This document shows, piece after piece, positions 14,336-21,763 of a stretch of DNA of 34,565 nt (within the stretch, counting starts at the first letter, position 1; every line of letters begins with the position of its first letter). Source of the stretch: Oscillospiraceae bacterium (GTDB lineage Bacteria > Bacillota > Clostridia > Oscillospirales > Oscillospiraceae); NCBI GenBank assembly GCA_015068395.1, contig SVKP01000034.1:1-34565 (forward strand), in the 5' to 3' direction. The notes under the pieces are model-generated. The model had not been told where the DNA came from. It saw nothing but the letters and a program-made list of their open reading frames with translations, and made no database searches. The position numbers and the translations under genes are program-made.

Positions 14336-14371
14336 AAAAACACCGTCAGGGGTTAGAGGACTCCCTGACGG
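14336..14371 (-). terminator. Terminator of the 187-aa hypothetical gene
   Basis: CCGTCAGGG / CCCTGACGG, 9-bp stem with an 11-base loop. On the minus strand it is followed by TGTTTTTC. It separates the 14435-14998 gene from the PHP gene. Confidence 0.85.
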
Positions 14372-14434
14372 CGCTGCTGTTTGTTTTATCCGAATATGCG
14401 TACCCAAGCCCTCCTTTGCAGGCGGGCGGGTGCT

Positions 14435-14998
14435 TCAGTTTGCCTTCACGCCGGAGAGCAGGGACATCATGTACATCTCGGTACGCTTGAACTTCTGCTT
14501 TTGGCGCGGGACCTTCATGGTTGCCTGATAGACGTGGTTGCGCGTGACGATGAAGGTCATGAAATTCGCCGCGACGTACAAATCGTTGGTGATATAGCCC
14601 GCCTTGATGTCCGCCGTGTCCTGCACGACCTTGAGCACGCTGTAATTCTCGCCGTCCGCGCCCGCCGACGCAGTGCCGACCGCGGCGCGCGAAAGCTTTT
14701 CGTCCGTGGAACGCTTGACGTTGGCGAGGAAGTCGCGGAACTGCATCTGCGCGAGCGAATCCGGGCTCAGCGCGTGCGTGAGCGTGAAATTGAGCACGTC
14801 GCCTTTTCCCGCGTCGCCGTAGGGCTGGAACGTGCCCTCGGTGTAGTTGGGGGGCAGCTCCTCAAAGCGCGTGACGCTCAACGCGACAAGCTGGTCGACG
14901 GACGTATCAAAGACGTCATAGCCCGCGCCGTAGGGGATGTGGATCGTGAAGTCACGGTTTACAAGAACGGTTTTCCCGTCGATAGAAGCACCAAGCAT
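14435..14998 (-). CDS. Hypothetical protein, 187 aa
   Basis: Not recognised. The product begins MLGASIDGKTVLVNRDFTIH, has no signal peptide or membrane helix, and contains alternating strands (GKGDVLNFTLTH, SVLKVVQDTADIKAGYITND). It ends in a basic stretch VPRQKQKFKRTEMY. The tracked ATG at 15040 has no ribosome binding site; ATG 14998 has GGGAG 8 bases upstream and is preferred. It has its own promoter (15080-15108) and its own terminator (14336-14371), so it is a single-gene unit and not the end of the reductase operon upstream. A well-defined unit with no family assignment makes it a true hypothetical. Confidence 0.72.
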   Translation of the reverse strand: MLGASIDGKTVLVNRDFTIHIPYGAGYDVFDTSVDQLVALSVTRFEELPPNYTEGTFQPYGDAGKGDVLNFTLTHALSPDSLAQMQFRDFLANVKRSTDEKLSRAAVGTASAGADGENYSVLKVVQDTADIKAGYITNDLYVAANFMTFIVTRNHVYQATMKVPRQKQKFKRTEMYMMSLLSGVKAN

Positions 14999-15079
14999 AG
15001 CGTTTTCTCCCGTTACCGTTTCCGCACTCTCGCGGGTCATTGAGGCACAGTTTGGATACTCATGGTATTTGCAAGATTT

Positions 15080-15108
15080 ATTATACCGTATCGAAAAGGC
15101 GATTGCAA
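15080..15108 (-). promoter_or_regulatory. Promoter of the 187-aa hypothetical gene
   Basis: Minus strand TTGCAA, 17-base spacer, TATAAT (perfect -10), giving a leader of about 75 bases before the chosen ATG. Confidence 0.82.
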
Positions 15109-15145
15109 GAGGGAGTTTTCCATAGGCGGGCGGACGCCGCCGCGG

Positions 15146-15382
15146 TCAGCCGCCGGAGACGGGCAGGAAGAAGCCGATCACGTCGCCGTCATGAAGCGCA
15201 CGGGAAAGCGGCGCGCGCTCCCCGTTGACGCTCAGAAGCAGCAGCTTTGCCTTGAGGGGGCTCATGCGGATGCGCCTGAGCGCATCGCCCACCGTGCTGC
15301 CGTCCTCCAGCTCCATCCACGAGCGCTCGTCCAGCGCGCCGCGGTCGCACCCGAGAAGCGGGAATACCTTAACCCGGATCAT
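15146..15382 (-). CDS. MoaD/ThiS-like sulfur carrier
   Basis: A 78-residue ubiquitin-fold protein ending in the diagnostic Gly-Gly (FFLPVSGG). In MoaD this tail is adenylated and thiocarboxylated to donate sulfur to molybdopterin. Other features fit: IRVKVFPLLG first strand, DGSTVGDALRRI, SVNGERAPLSRALHDGDVI. It overlaps the upstream ferredoxin gene by 14 bases and follows the aldehyde ferredoxin oxidoreductase gene, so the obvious role is dithiolene sulfur supply for the tungsten/molybdenum pterin of that enzyme. A ThiS role is possible but no thi genes are present. RBS GGAGG lies inside the ferredoxin gene. Last gene of the operon; I see no clear terminator in the 37 bases before the next promoter. 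Confidence 0.85.
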   Translation of the reverse strand: MIRVKVFPLLGCDRGALDERSWMELEDGSTVGDALRRIRMSPLKAKLLLLSVNGERAPLSRALHDGDVIGFFLPVSGG

Positions 15383-15596
15383 CCTGTGCTTCCTCCATCG
15401 CGATCACGCCCATGGGGCAGGCTCCGGCGCAGACGCCGCAACCGACGCACCCCGGCTTCACCAACTCCGGGAAGACGTTGCGATACTTCCCGGACAAGCC
15501 CTCCTTCCGCATGCCTAAGGCGGAGACGGGGCAGGCCTGGGCACAGATGCCGCAGCTGACACAGCTCTGATAATCAAATGTCGGATGTCGCTTCAT
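15369..15596 (-). CDS. 2[4Fe-4S] ferredoxin-type protein
   Basis: A 75-residue electron carrier with two cysteine motifs, CVSCGICAQACP (12-23) and CVGCGVCAGACP (50-61), each of the C-x2-C-x2-C-x3-CP form. The segment between them is longer than in the shortest clostridial ferredoxins, similar to AOR-associated and polyferredoxin-like subunits. RBS AGGAGG lies in the end of the aldehyde ferredoxin oxidoreductase gene, and start and stop overlap (ATGA). It most likely carries electrons for that enzyme, but could serve the upstream flavoprotein as well. Confidence 0.92.
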   Translation of the reverse strand: MKRHPTFDYQSCVSCGICAQACPVSALGMRKEGLSGKYRNVFPELVKPGCVGCGVCAGACPMGVIAMEEAQDDPG

Positions 15597-17575
15597 GTTT
15601 CCTCCTGCGCAAGCAGTTCGCCGAGCCCCAGCCGTTCCACAGTTTCGGGCAGGGGAACGCCGGTCGCCTCATCCCAGCCGAACGCGCGCCAATGGGCGTT
15701 GACCTGTGCACGGTTGTTCAGGCGCACCCCCTTGAGAGGCCCGTCGGGCAGCGGCGGGTCTCCCGCCATGCGCCGGGGCAGCGTGACGTCGGAGGGGTTG
15801 ATGCCCTGCCTGACGTTGAACAGCTGGCGCAGCGTCTGGATGCGCTCGCCGATCTCCATGTAGTGGTCCCCGTCGTACTGCCAGCCCTCGGCGGCGTTGA
15901 GGTAGTCCACCAGCTTCCACATGTGAACGCCCATCATCTGCCCGTAGTAGCAGCCGCCGGCGCCGTCGGTGAGCATGGTATAGCAGGCGTTTGCCTTGCT
16001 GACGAGCGCCATGGTCTCGGTATCCGTCAGATCGTCCTTCTTTGGGTGGATCTTTGCCGGAGGCGCCCAGGAGCAGATATCGCACAGGCTCATGGCGCCG
16101 TACTCGATGCCCATGCCCACGGTATGCTTTCCGGGCGCGGGCTCCGCCACATAATGTACGCCGAGCTGCGGATCGTTTCGGGCGTCGTGCATGCCCGGCT
16201 CCTGCCCGCCGACGTGCATGGCAAACTCCCTGCCGCCGAAGCGCTCCGATGCCCGCTTTACGCCGTCGGCAAGGGCGTCGCCGAAGCCCTCGCGGTCGAT
16301 CATCTTTCGCACCAGCGCGAGGATCGCGTCCGTGCTGCCCCATCTCAGTTCCAGCCCGTCGGTATCCTTCACGGTCAGCACGCCGCTTTCATAGCACTCG
16401 ATCGCCCACGCCACCGTGTTTCCCGCGGAGATGGTGTCCATGCCCGCGCGGTTGAGCAGCTCGTTGATCTGGCAGACGGAATCCAGGCTCCGATTCAGCA
16501 GCAGCGGCCCGAACGCCTGAACGGTCTCATACTCCGGCTTGTGCGTCTCGTCAAAGGTGGCGTACCTCCTGCCGCGGATGCTCAGCTTGCCGCCGCAGCC
16601 CAGCGGGCAGGAATAGCAGTGGTATTTGATCTTTTCAAGACGGTTGATGTGTCCGGGGCTGTAGACCGCGTCCATCAGCCGCGCGTCCCTGGGCGTGCCG
16701 CCCCAGTTTTTGATGGGGCCGTCCCCGCTGGTGATGGCGAGCGAGGTATTGGCCTGCGTGCCCCACTCCCGGAACATGTAGGCGGTGAGCGAGCCGTCCA
16801 TCGGGAGGTAGGGCATGCGCCCCATCATCCGCCCGCTCTCGCCGAGGAACGCGCCCAGCCCGGTGGGCAGCGACATTTTCAGCAGCTTTTGCCCCAGCTC
16901 GCGCGAGAGCGCCTTGACGGTCTCCGGATCGGCACAGCGCATGGGAAGCGAACCGGCAAGGACCACCGCCTTGAGCTTCTTGCTTCCCATCACCGCGCCC
17001 ACGCCGCTGCGGGCGGCGATCCGCCCGCCCTCGTTGCAGATGCCGGAGATCAGCGAGAGCTTTTCCCCCGCCTGACCGATGCAGGCGACGCAGGGGCGCT
17101 TGCGGCACTTGTCGTCCAGCTCGCGGTGCAGCGCTTCCTCCGTTTCCGTCGCGTCCAGTCCCCAATAGGCAGAGGCGTCGCGCACCTCCGCCTTTCTTCC
17201 GTCGCAAAAGAGATACACCGGCTTTTCGGAGACGCCGGAGACAAAGATCGCGTCATACCCGCACTGCTTGATGGCAGGGGCAAAGAGTCCGCCGCAGTTG
17301 GCGTCTCCCCAGCCGCCGGTCAGGGGGCTCTTGCAGGCGACCGTCCAGCGGCCGGTCAAAAACGCCCCCGTGCCGCACAGCGCGCCCGCCGCGAAGCCCA
17401 GAATGTTCTCCGGCCCCAGCGGGTCCGCTCCGGCGGGGATGTGGCGGTACAGGTACCATGCCTCCAGCCCCTTGCCCGCAAGCACCGCCTCATAGACCGC
17501 CTCGGGAACGCGGACCGCCTCAGCGGTACCGCTGCTCAGGTCCACCCGCAGGATCTTTCCGGCAAAGGAGGTCAT
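15593..17575 (-). CDS. Aldehyde ferredoxin oxidoreductase family protein (tungsten/molybdenum)
   Basis: AOR-family enzymes hold a bis-pterin tungsten (or molybdenum) centre and one [4Fe-4S] cluster, and interconvert aldehydes and carboxylates with ferredoxin. The 660-residue product starts MTSFAGKILRVDLSSGTAEA, a standard AOR start; length is slightly above the usual 605-620. Conserved blocks include the GAFLTGRWTVACKSPLTGGW substrate/pterin region, the cluster ligands CYSCPLGC (about 320-328) and the distal cysteine region SLCDICSWAPP (about 498). The GSKKLKAVVLAG block is also typical. The ORF track start at 17698 is an artefact; ATG 17575 overlaps the upstream stop (ATGA). It lies directly before a ferredoxin and a MoaD-like gene. 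Which metal and which substrate cannot be told from sequence. Confidence 0.93.
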   Translation of the reverse strand: MTSFAGKILRVDLSSGTAEAVRVPEAVYEAVLAGKGLEAWYLYRHIPAGADPLGPENILGFAAGALCGTGAFLTGRWTVACKSPLTGGWGDANCGGLFAPAIKQCGYDAIFVSGVSEKPVYLFCDGRKAEVRDASAYWGLDATETEEALHRELDDKCRKRPCVACIGQAGEKLSLISGICNEGGRIAARSGVGAVMGSKKLKAVVLAGSLPMRCADPETVKALSRELGQKLLKMSLPTGLGAFLGESGRMMGRMPYLPMDGSLTAYMFREWGTQANTSLAITSGDGPIKNWGGTPRDARLMDAVYSPGHINRLEKIKYHCYSCPLGCGGKLSIRGRRYATFDETHKPEYETVQAFGPLLLNRSLDSVCQINELLNRAGMDTISAGNTVAWAIECYESGVLTVKDTDGLELRWGSTDAILALVRKMIDREGFGDALADGVKRASERFGGREFAMHVGGQEPGMHDARNDPQLGVHYVAEPAPGKHTVGMGIEYGAMSLCDICSWAPPAKIHPKKDDLTDTETMALVSKANACYTMLTDGAGGCYYGQMMGVHMWKLVDYLNAAEGWQYDGDHYMEIGERIQTLRQLFNVRQGINPSDVTLPRRMAGDPPLPDGPLKGVRLNNRAQVNAHWRAFGWDEATGVPLPETVERLGLGELLAQEET

Positions 17576-18711
17576 TTGTCGTACTCTCCGAATTCGCAGC
17601 CGACGCCGGTCGCCTCCACCTCGTCGATGAGCGTCTCCTTCCCGTGGAGCCCGCGCCTGTACAGCTTGAGCACGCCCGTGCCGTTGCCGCCGTTCCACAG
17701 GCGGTTATGGCGCTTGCGACCGGTGGGCGACTCGTAGTTGATGTGCAGCATGTCCGCCTTTTTGCAGCTGATTTGGGTGTCGAGCTTCGCGGTGGCGGTG
17801 GTCTGGATCACATGCCAGCGGATCTCGTCCTCCGTCTCCTCGCATTCAAACTCCGTGCCGGACATCGTCCAGAACTTGGAGAAGTTGAACTCGTAGTCCC
17901 TGCCCTCGTAATAGAATTCGCCGAGCAGCTTTCGGTTCAGCGCCACGGGGCCGATCTTGGGACGTCCGCCGCCGATGTTGAACACGCTGTTTTCCAGCTT
18001 CTTGCCGGTGATGCGGCTGCGGAGCTCGTTGCTGGACAGCCACACCCACGGGGAGGTGAAATCGCCGCCCCAGTTCTTGTCGGCGTAGCCGTTGCAGGTC
18101 TCGGGCCGGACGACGTACTTCACGCCGTTGAGGACGATCTCGCCGGAGTATTCGGTCTTCATGCCCTCGGCGTGCCAGAACATCTCAAAGGCGTTGCGGT
18201 CGCGGAAGAACTTGCCCGCGCCGTAGCCCACGTGGAAGGCGATTTTCTTGTCGATCTCCAGCTTCCACGTCATGCTTCCCGCGTCGCACATCCATTCGGG
18301 ATGCGCCTTCGCCTCCTCCTCGGTGACGGTCACGGTCCCCTCGGTGTGCGTTTCCGAGCAGGAGCAGCCGCCGCAGACGATGGAGTAGGGCGCTTCCGCG
18401 CGCATTTTGACGTCCTTCCAGGGATAGAACGCGTGCAGCTGCCCGTGCTCGGCGCCCCAGAAGCCCACGTTGACCATGAGGTAGGACGGTTTGACGCCCG
18501 CCTTCTGCTTCGCGGGGTCGTTCCATACGATGACGGGCTCGTCCTGGGCAAGCGCGGGGTTGCAGGTGAAAAATTCCACATAGAACGGCTTTTTCTCGCC
18601 CGTCTCCGCGTTTTCCGCCGTCAGGGAGTGCCACCACCAGTCATAGCCCTTTTTCGCCAGAGGCCCCCGCAGCATGAACGCGTCGCGGGAGATATCGTGA
18701 ATGTTCGCCAT
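17572..18711 (-). CDS. Tocopherol-cyclase / AttH-CrtC-like lipocalin-type protein
   Basis: The 379-residue protein has no signal peptide or membrane helix. It resembles the tocopherol cyclase and AttH/hydroxyneurosporene-synthase superfamily, two stacked lipocalin-like barrels acting on prenylated or polyene lipids. The best evidence is the diagnostic GYADKNWGGDF (208-218), matching the GY.DHNWG motif, followed by PWVWLSS. The FSKFWTMSGTEFECEETEDE region and repeated beta-strand pattern agree. His of DHNWG is Lys here, a notable change. A CGGCSC cluster (113-118) is unusual. It sits between an SDR and the AOR with 6-base and ATGA spacing, so it belongs to the same pathway. It could be a hydratase, cyclase or binding protein for a hydrophobic substrate; sequence does not decide. 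Confidence 0.68.
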   Translation of the reverse strand: MANIHDISRDAFMLRGPLAKKGYDWWWHSLTAENAETGEKKPFYVEFFTCNPALAQDEPVIVWNDPAKQKAGVKPSYLMVNVGFWGAEHGQLHAFYPWKDVKMRAEAPYSIVCGGCSCSETHTEGTVTVTEEEAKAHPEWMCDAGSMTWKLEIDKKIAFHVGYGAGKFFRDRNAFEMFWHAEGMKTEYSGEIVLNGVKYVVRPETCNGYADKNWGGDFTSPWVWLSSNELRSRITGKKLENSVFNIGGGRPKIGPVALNRKLLGEFYYEGRDYEFNFSKFWTMSGTEFECEETEDEIRWHVIQTTATAKLDTQISCKKADMLHINYESPTGRKRHNRLWNGGNGTGVLKLYRRGLHGKETLIDEVEATGVGCEFGEYDK

Positions 18712-18717
18712 ATCGGA

Positions 18718-19551
18718 TCACTGCTCCTTTCCTTTTCTGTGCGCGATGAAACCCTCGATTTTCTTTTCCGCCGCCTGCTTGCGCTTCAAAAACCGCAGCA
18801 GCATGTTGTGCTGCGACTTGAGATAGAAGCTCCGAACCGGCGGCAGCGCGTTCATCAGGAAGCGGCTGGGCAGATAGATCGGGCAGGGGTAGATCTGCTC
18901 CTTTCCGTTTTCCACGCCGCGGATGACCGCCTTTGCCACCGAGTCCGCCGACTGGACGGGGAATGGCTGCTCCACCTTGTGTCCCGCGCCGCCCACCTCG
19001 AAAAAGTTGGTCTTGGTGGACACGGGGTACACGCAGGTGATCTTGAGATTCTTGGGGGTTTCGATGCGGATCGCCTGCTGAAAGCCCTTCATGGCGAACT
19101 TGGTGGAGGCGTAAATGGCGTAGCCGGGAAGCGCCATCTCGCCCATGGCGGAGATGGTGTAGACCAGATGCCCCTCCCGCCCGTTCAGATGATTGAGATA
19201 CTTGGAATAGCTGTACATGCACGAGAAGGTGTTGAGCCGGAAGATGCGCTCAATGCGCTTCCAGTCCTCGTAGTCATAGCGCTCGTAGTAGGGCGCGCCC
19301 GCGTTGCAGATCAGAATGTCGATCTTGTCAAACAGCTCCGCCGCCTTGGCAAAGAGGGCGTCCACGCCATCCTGCTCGCTGAGGTCGCAGGGAAAGAGCG
19401 TCACGTTTTCCCCAAAGCCCGTCAGCTTGCCGATGCTGCGGCTGGCGGCGATGATGCGGTTGTTGTTCTCCGGGGCGGAAAGCATTTCCAGAATGGATTT
19501 TCCGATCCCGCTGGATGCGCCGGTAATCACGATCCTCTGATTGCTTATCAT
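18718..19551 (-). CDS. Short-chain dehydrogenase/reductase
   Basis: The 277-residue NAD(P)-dependent oxidoreductase has the classical motifs TGASSGIG (10-17), LICNAGAPYY, catalytic serine in VYTISAMGEM and YASTK (about 147-151, the YxxxK motif). An ARSRSIG-like stretch after the cofactor turn (ASRSIGK) with Ser-Arg favours NADP(H), weakly. The C-terminal 60 residues are basic and longer than in typical SDRs, with FYLKSQHNMLLRFLKRK, perhaps membrane-associating. RBS AAGGGGG sits 10 bases before the ATG. Second gene of the six-gene operon, probably reducing a ketone made or exposed by the flavoprotein. The catalytic Asn and Lys appear intact. Confidence 0.93.
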   Translation of the reverse strand: MISNQRIVITGASSGIGKSILEMLSAPENNNRIIAASRSIGKLTGFGENVTLFPCDLSEQDGVDALFAKAAELFDKIDILICNAGAPYYERYDYEDWKRIERIFRLNTFSCMYSYSKYLNHLNGREGHLVYTISAMGEMALPGYAIYASTKFAMKGFQQAIRIETPKNLKITCVYPVSTKTNFFEVGGAGHKVEQPFPVQSADSVAKAVIRGVENGKEQIYPCPIYLPSRFLMNALPPVRSFYLKSQHNMLLRFLKRKQAAEKKIEGFIAHRKGKEQ

Positions 19552-19586
19552 GTGCCTGTATCCCCCTTCTCAAGTCCGGCTTGCCG

Positions 19587-21665
19587 TCAGCGAATGGTCA
19601 TCACGGTATCGTAGGCGCTGTGGCAGGCGTTGGCGATCGTGCCGCTCTTCGCGGCGTCGCCCACGGCATAGACGCGCTGCACATTCAGCTCCTCCAGCTG
19701 CTCCCTGAGCTGTCCCGCGGGGCGGACGCCCAGCGCCAGCACCAGATAGTCCGCCGGTATCTTCCGAATCTCCTCGCTTTTTACGCTCTGCACCGTGACG
19801 CTCGCCTCGTCCACGGCAAGGAGCTTGGTCCCGGTCGCATAGACGGTCCCGGTGTCCTGCAAGCGCTCCATCTCGTCGTCGATGATCTGGAACCACGCGC
19901 CGGGCGCCAGCTGGTCCGCCATCTCGATGATCGTCACCCGGTTGCCGTCCGCGCAGAGGATTTCCGCCGTCTCCAACCCTGTGAGGCCGGAGCCCGCCAC
20001 CACCACGTCGGCGTCGCGGAGCACCTTCTTTTTGTGGATGATCTCCGGCGCGGTAAAGACGTTCTCGCCCTCGATGCCCTGAATGGAGCGGGGACGCACG
20101 GGCACGCCGCCGGTGGCAAGCACCACGGCATACGGCTCCATCGCCGCGATCTCCGCCGCGGTCGGCTCCCTGCCCAGCGTGATCTGCGCGCCCGCCTTCT
20201 TCGCCGCCGTCATCAGGTCCTCCACGCTCCAGAGCAGCTTGTCGCGATGGGGACACGCCGCGGCGGTGATTACCTGCCCGCCGGGCTTTTCCGCCTTTTC
20301 GAAAACCTGCACGTCGAAGCCGCGCCGGGCAAGCGTCTCGGCGGCGGTGAGCCCCGCGGGTCCCGCGCCGACAACGACGATCCTGCGGCCCGCGCCGTCC
20401 CGGGGCATGTTGAAATACTCTTTTTCATGGGCGACGCTCATGTTCAGGGCGCACTCTCCGGGCTTGCCCACTCCGGCGTTCGTCATGAACGAGCGGATGC
20501 AGTTGAGACAGCCGATGCACCGGCGTATTTCCTCCGGACGCCCCTCCTGCGCTTTCCGCACCCAATGGGGGTCGCAGATGAACGCGCGGGCGGAGGCGAT
20601 AAAGTCCTGGTCGCCCTCCGCAAGCTGATGCTCCGCCTGCTCCGGCGTGCGGATCACGTTGGCGGCGATCACGGGGATGGACACCACGCTCTTGATCTCC
20701 CGTGCCAGATACTTGCGCCAGCCCGGCTCAAAGGAGGAGGGCTCCAGCCAGTAGTTGTAGGCGTCGTAGCACGCGGAGGTCACGTTGATGGCGTCCACGC
20801 CCAGCTCCTCCAGCCGTTTTGCAATCTTCTTCCCCGTCTCCAGATCGTAGCCGACGCCCTTGCGGCCCACGCGGTCGTACATCTCATCCACCGTCAGGCG
20901 CACGGTCAGGGGATAGTCCCGCCCGCAGCGCGCGCGGATGCCCTGTATAATCTCCGTGATGAAGCGCATGCGCCGGTTGAAGCCGCCGCCGTATTCGTCC
21001 TTGCGGCGGTTGGTGTGCGGGGAGAGGAACTGCTGGATGATGTACCCGTGCCCGGCGTGAAGCTCCACGCAGTCCACGCCCGCCTTCTGACAGCGGACGG
21101 CGGCGGCGACAAAGTCGTCGATCAGGTCGTGGATCTCCTTTTTGGACATGGCGTGCATGCGCGTTGCGCCGTGCTTTGCCAGCTCGACCCTGGAGGGCGC
21201 CTGCATGGAGAAGCAGACGCCCTTTTCCTCCATGCCCAGCAGCAGGGGCGTGCACTTGAAAATGGAATCCATCACGCCCGGGAAACGGTTCGCGACAGGT
21301 ATGACCAACGGCAGGGAATTGGTGGCGCTTGCCATCCCCTGCCGTCCCGGATGATGGAGCTGGATGCACAGCTTCGCGCCGTGGCGGTGGATCCGCTCGG
21401 CAAACTCGTGCATGGGCTCAATATGATAATCGTGGCTCATGGAAAGCTGGGTAAACGTGGAGGCGCCGCCCATGTCATTGACGCGGCAAATGCCGGGGAT
21501 AATCATGCCGACGCCGCCCTTGGCGCGCTCCTCATAGTAGTCCATCATCCGCTCGGTGGGCTTCCCGTTGGGCTGGCCGAGCGAGAATTCCGCCGCAGCC
21601 ATGACCGTGCGGTTCTTCACCGTCATGGCGCCGATCTTCATCGGAGAGAACAGGGTGTCGTACAT
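19587..21665 (-). CDS. NADH:flavin oxidoreductase of the old yellow enzyme/2,4-dienoyl-CoA reductase family
   Basis: The 692-residue protein joins an FMN barrel, a [4Fe-4S] site and an FAD/NAD(P)H domain, as in dienoyl-CoA reductase, BaiCD/BaiH, FldZ and daidzein reductase. Barrel: LFSPMKIGAMTVKNR start, and VELHAGHGYIIQQFLSPHTN with the His/Tyr pair. Cluster: CIGCLNC...GECALN (about residues 370-400). FAD domain: VVVGAGPAGLTAAETLARRG then AVVLATGG, with NAD-type VVAGSGLTGLETAEIL. It should reduce an activated C=C bond. ATG 21665 with AGAGGAGG upstream is chosen; the tracked 21992 start includes upstream non-coding DNA. It opens a six-gene operon and has its own promoter. Known bile-acid genes baiB/E/F are not present, so a bai identity is not supported. 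Confidence 0.92.
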   Translation of the reverse strand: MYDTLFSPMKIGAMTVKNRTVMAAAEFSLGQPNGKPTERMMDYYEERAKGGVGMIIPGICRVNDMGGASTFTQLSMSHDYHIEPMHEFAERIHRHGAKLCIQLHHPGRQGMASATNSLPLVIPVANRFPGVMDSIFKCTPLLLGMEEKGVCFSMQAPSRVELAKHGATRMHAMSKKEIHDLIDDFVAAAVRCQKAGVDCVELHAGHGYIIQQFLSPHTNRRKDEYGGGFNRRMRFITEIIQGIRARCGRDYPLTVRLTVDEMYDRVGRKGVGYDLETGKKIAKRLEELGVDAINVTSACYDAYNYWLEPSSFEPGWRKYLAREIKSVVSIPVIAANVIRTPEQAEHQLAEGDQDFIASARAFICDPHWVRKAQEGRPEEIRRCIGCLNCIRSFMTNAGVGKPGECALNMSVAHEKEYFNMPRDGAGRRIVVVGAGPAGLTAAETLARRGFDVQVFEKAEKPGGQVITAAACPHRDKLLWSVEDLMTAAKKAGAQITLGREPTAAEIAAMEPYAVVLATGGVPVRPRSIQGIEGENVFTAPEIIHKKKVLRDADVVVAGSGLTGLETAEILCADGNRVTIIEMADQLAPGAWFQIIDDEMERLQDTGTVYATGTKLLAVDEASVTVQSVKSEEIRKIPADYLVLALGVRPAGQLREQLEELNVQRVYAVGDAAKSGTIANACHSAYDTVMTIR

Positions 21666-21699
21666 AGCTGCTGTGTCCTCCTCTTTCAAGTTTTCCACA

Positions 21700-21754
21700 A
21701 TTTTACCATCATATACGGGCACCGTCAAGCGATTTGCCGGGGCGGGCGTGCCCG
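21700..21754 (-). promoter_or_regulatory. Promoter of the six-gene reductive operon, with upstream palindrome
   Basis: Minus strand TTGACG, 17-base spacer, TAAAAT (-10 at 21700-21705, -35 at 21723-21728). A 12-bp palindrome CGGGCGTGCCCG (21743-21754) lies 14 bases upstream of the -35, where an activator could bind. No regulator gene is in the operon. Confidence 0.75.
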
Positions 21755-21763
21755 TTCCGCCGC

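Noticed and set aside
4675-14998. Relationship between the two unknown small proteins (4675-5130 and 14435-14998)
   Set aside because: A faint similarity of an early strand (NLTIQLP versus DFTIHIP) is too short to support homology.
15578-17737. Plus-strand 719-codon open frame over the AOR region
   Set aside because: It is antisense to the clearly conserved AOR, ferredoxin and tail of the cyclase-like gene. It has no ribosome binding site or known motif and is a high-GC shadow.
15146-21665. Calling the operon a bile-acid-inducible (bai) operon
   Set aside because: An OYE-type and an SDR gene are shared, but no CoA ligase, CoA transferase, dehydratase (BaiE) or transporter is present, and AOR and the cyclase-like protein are foreign to bai.
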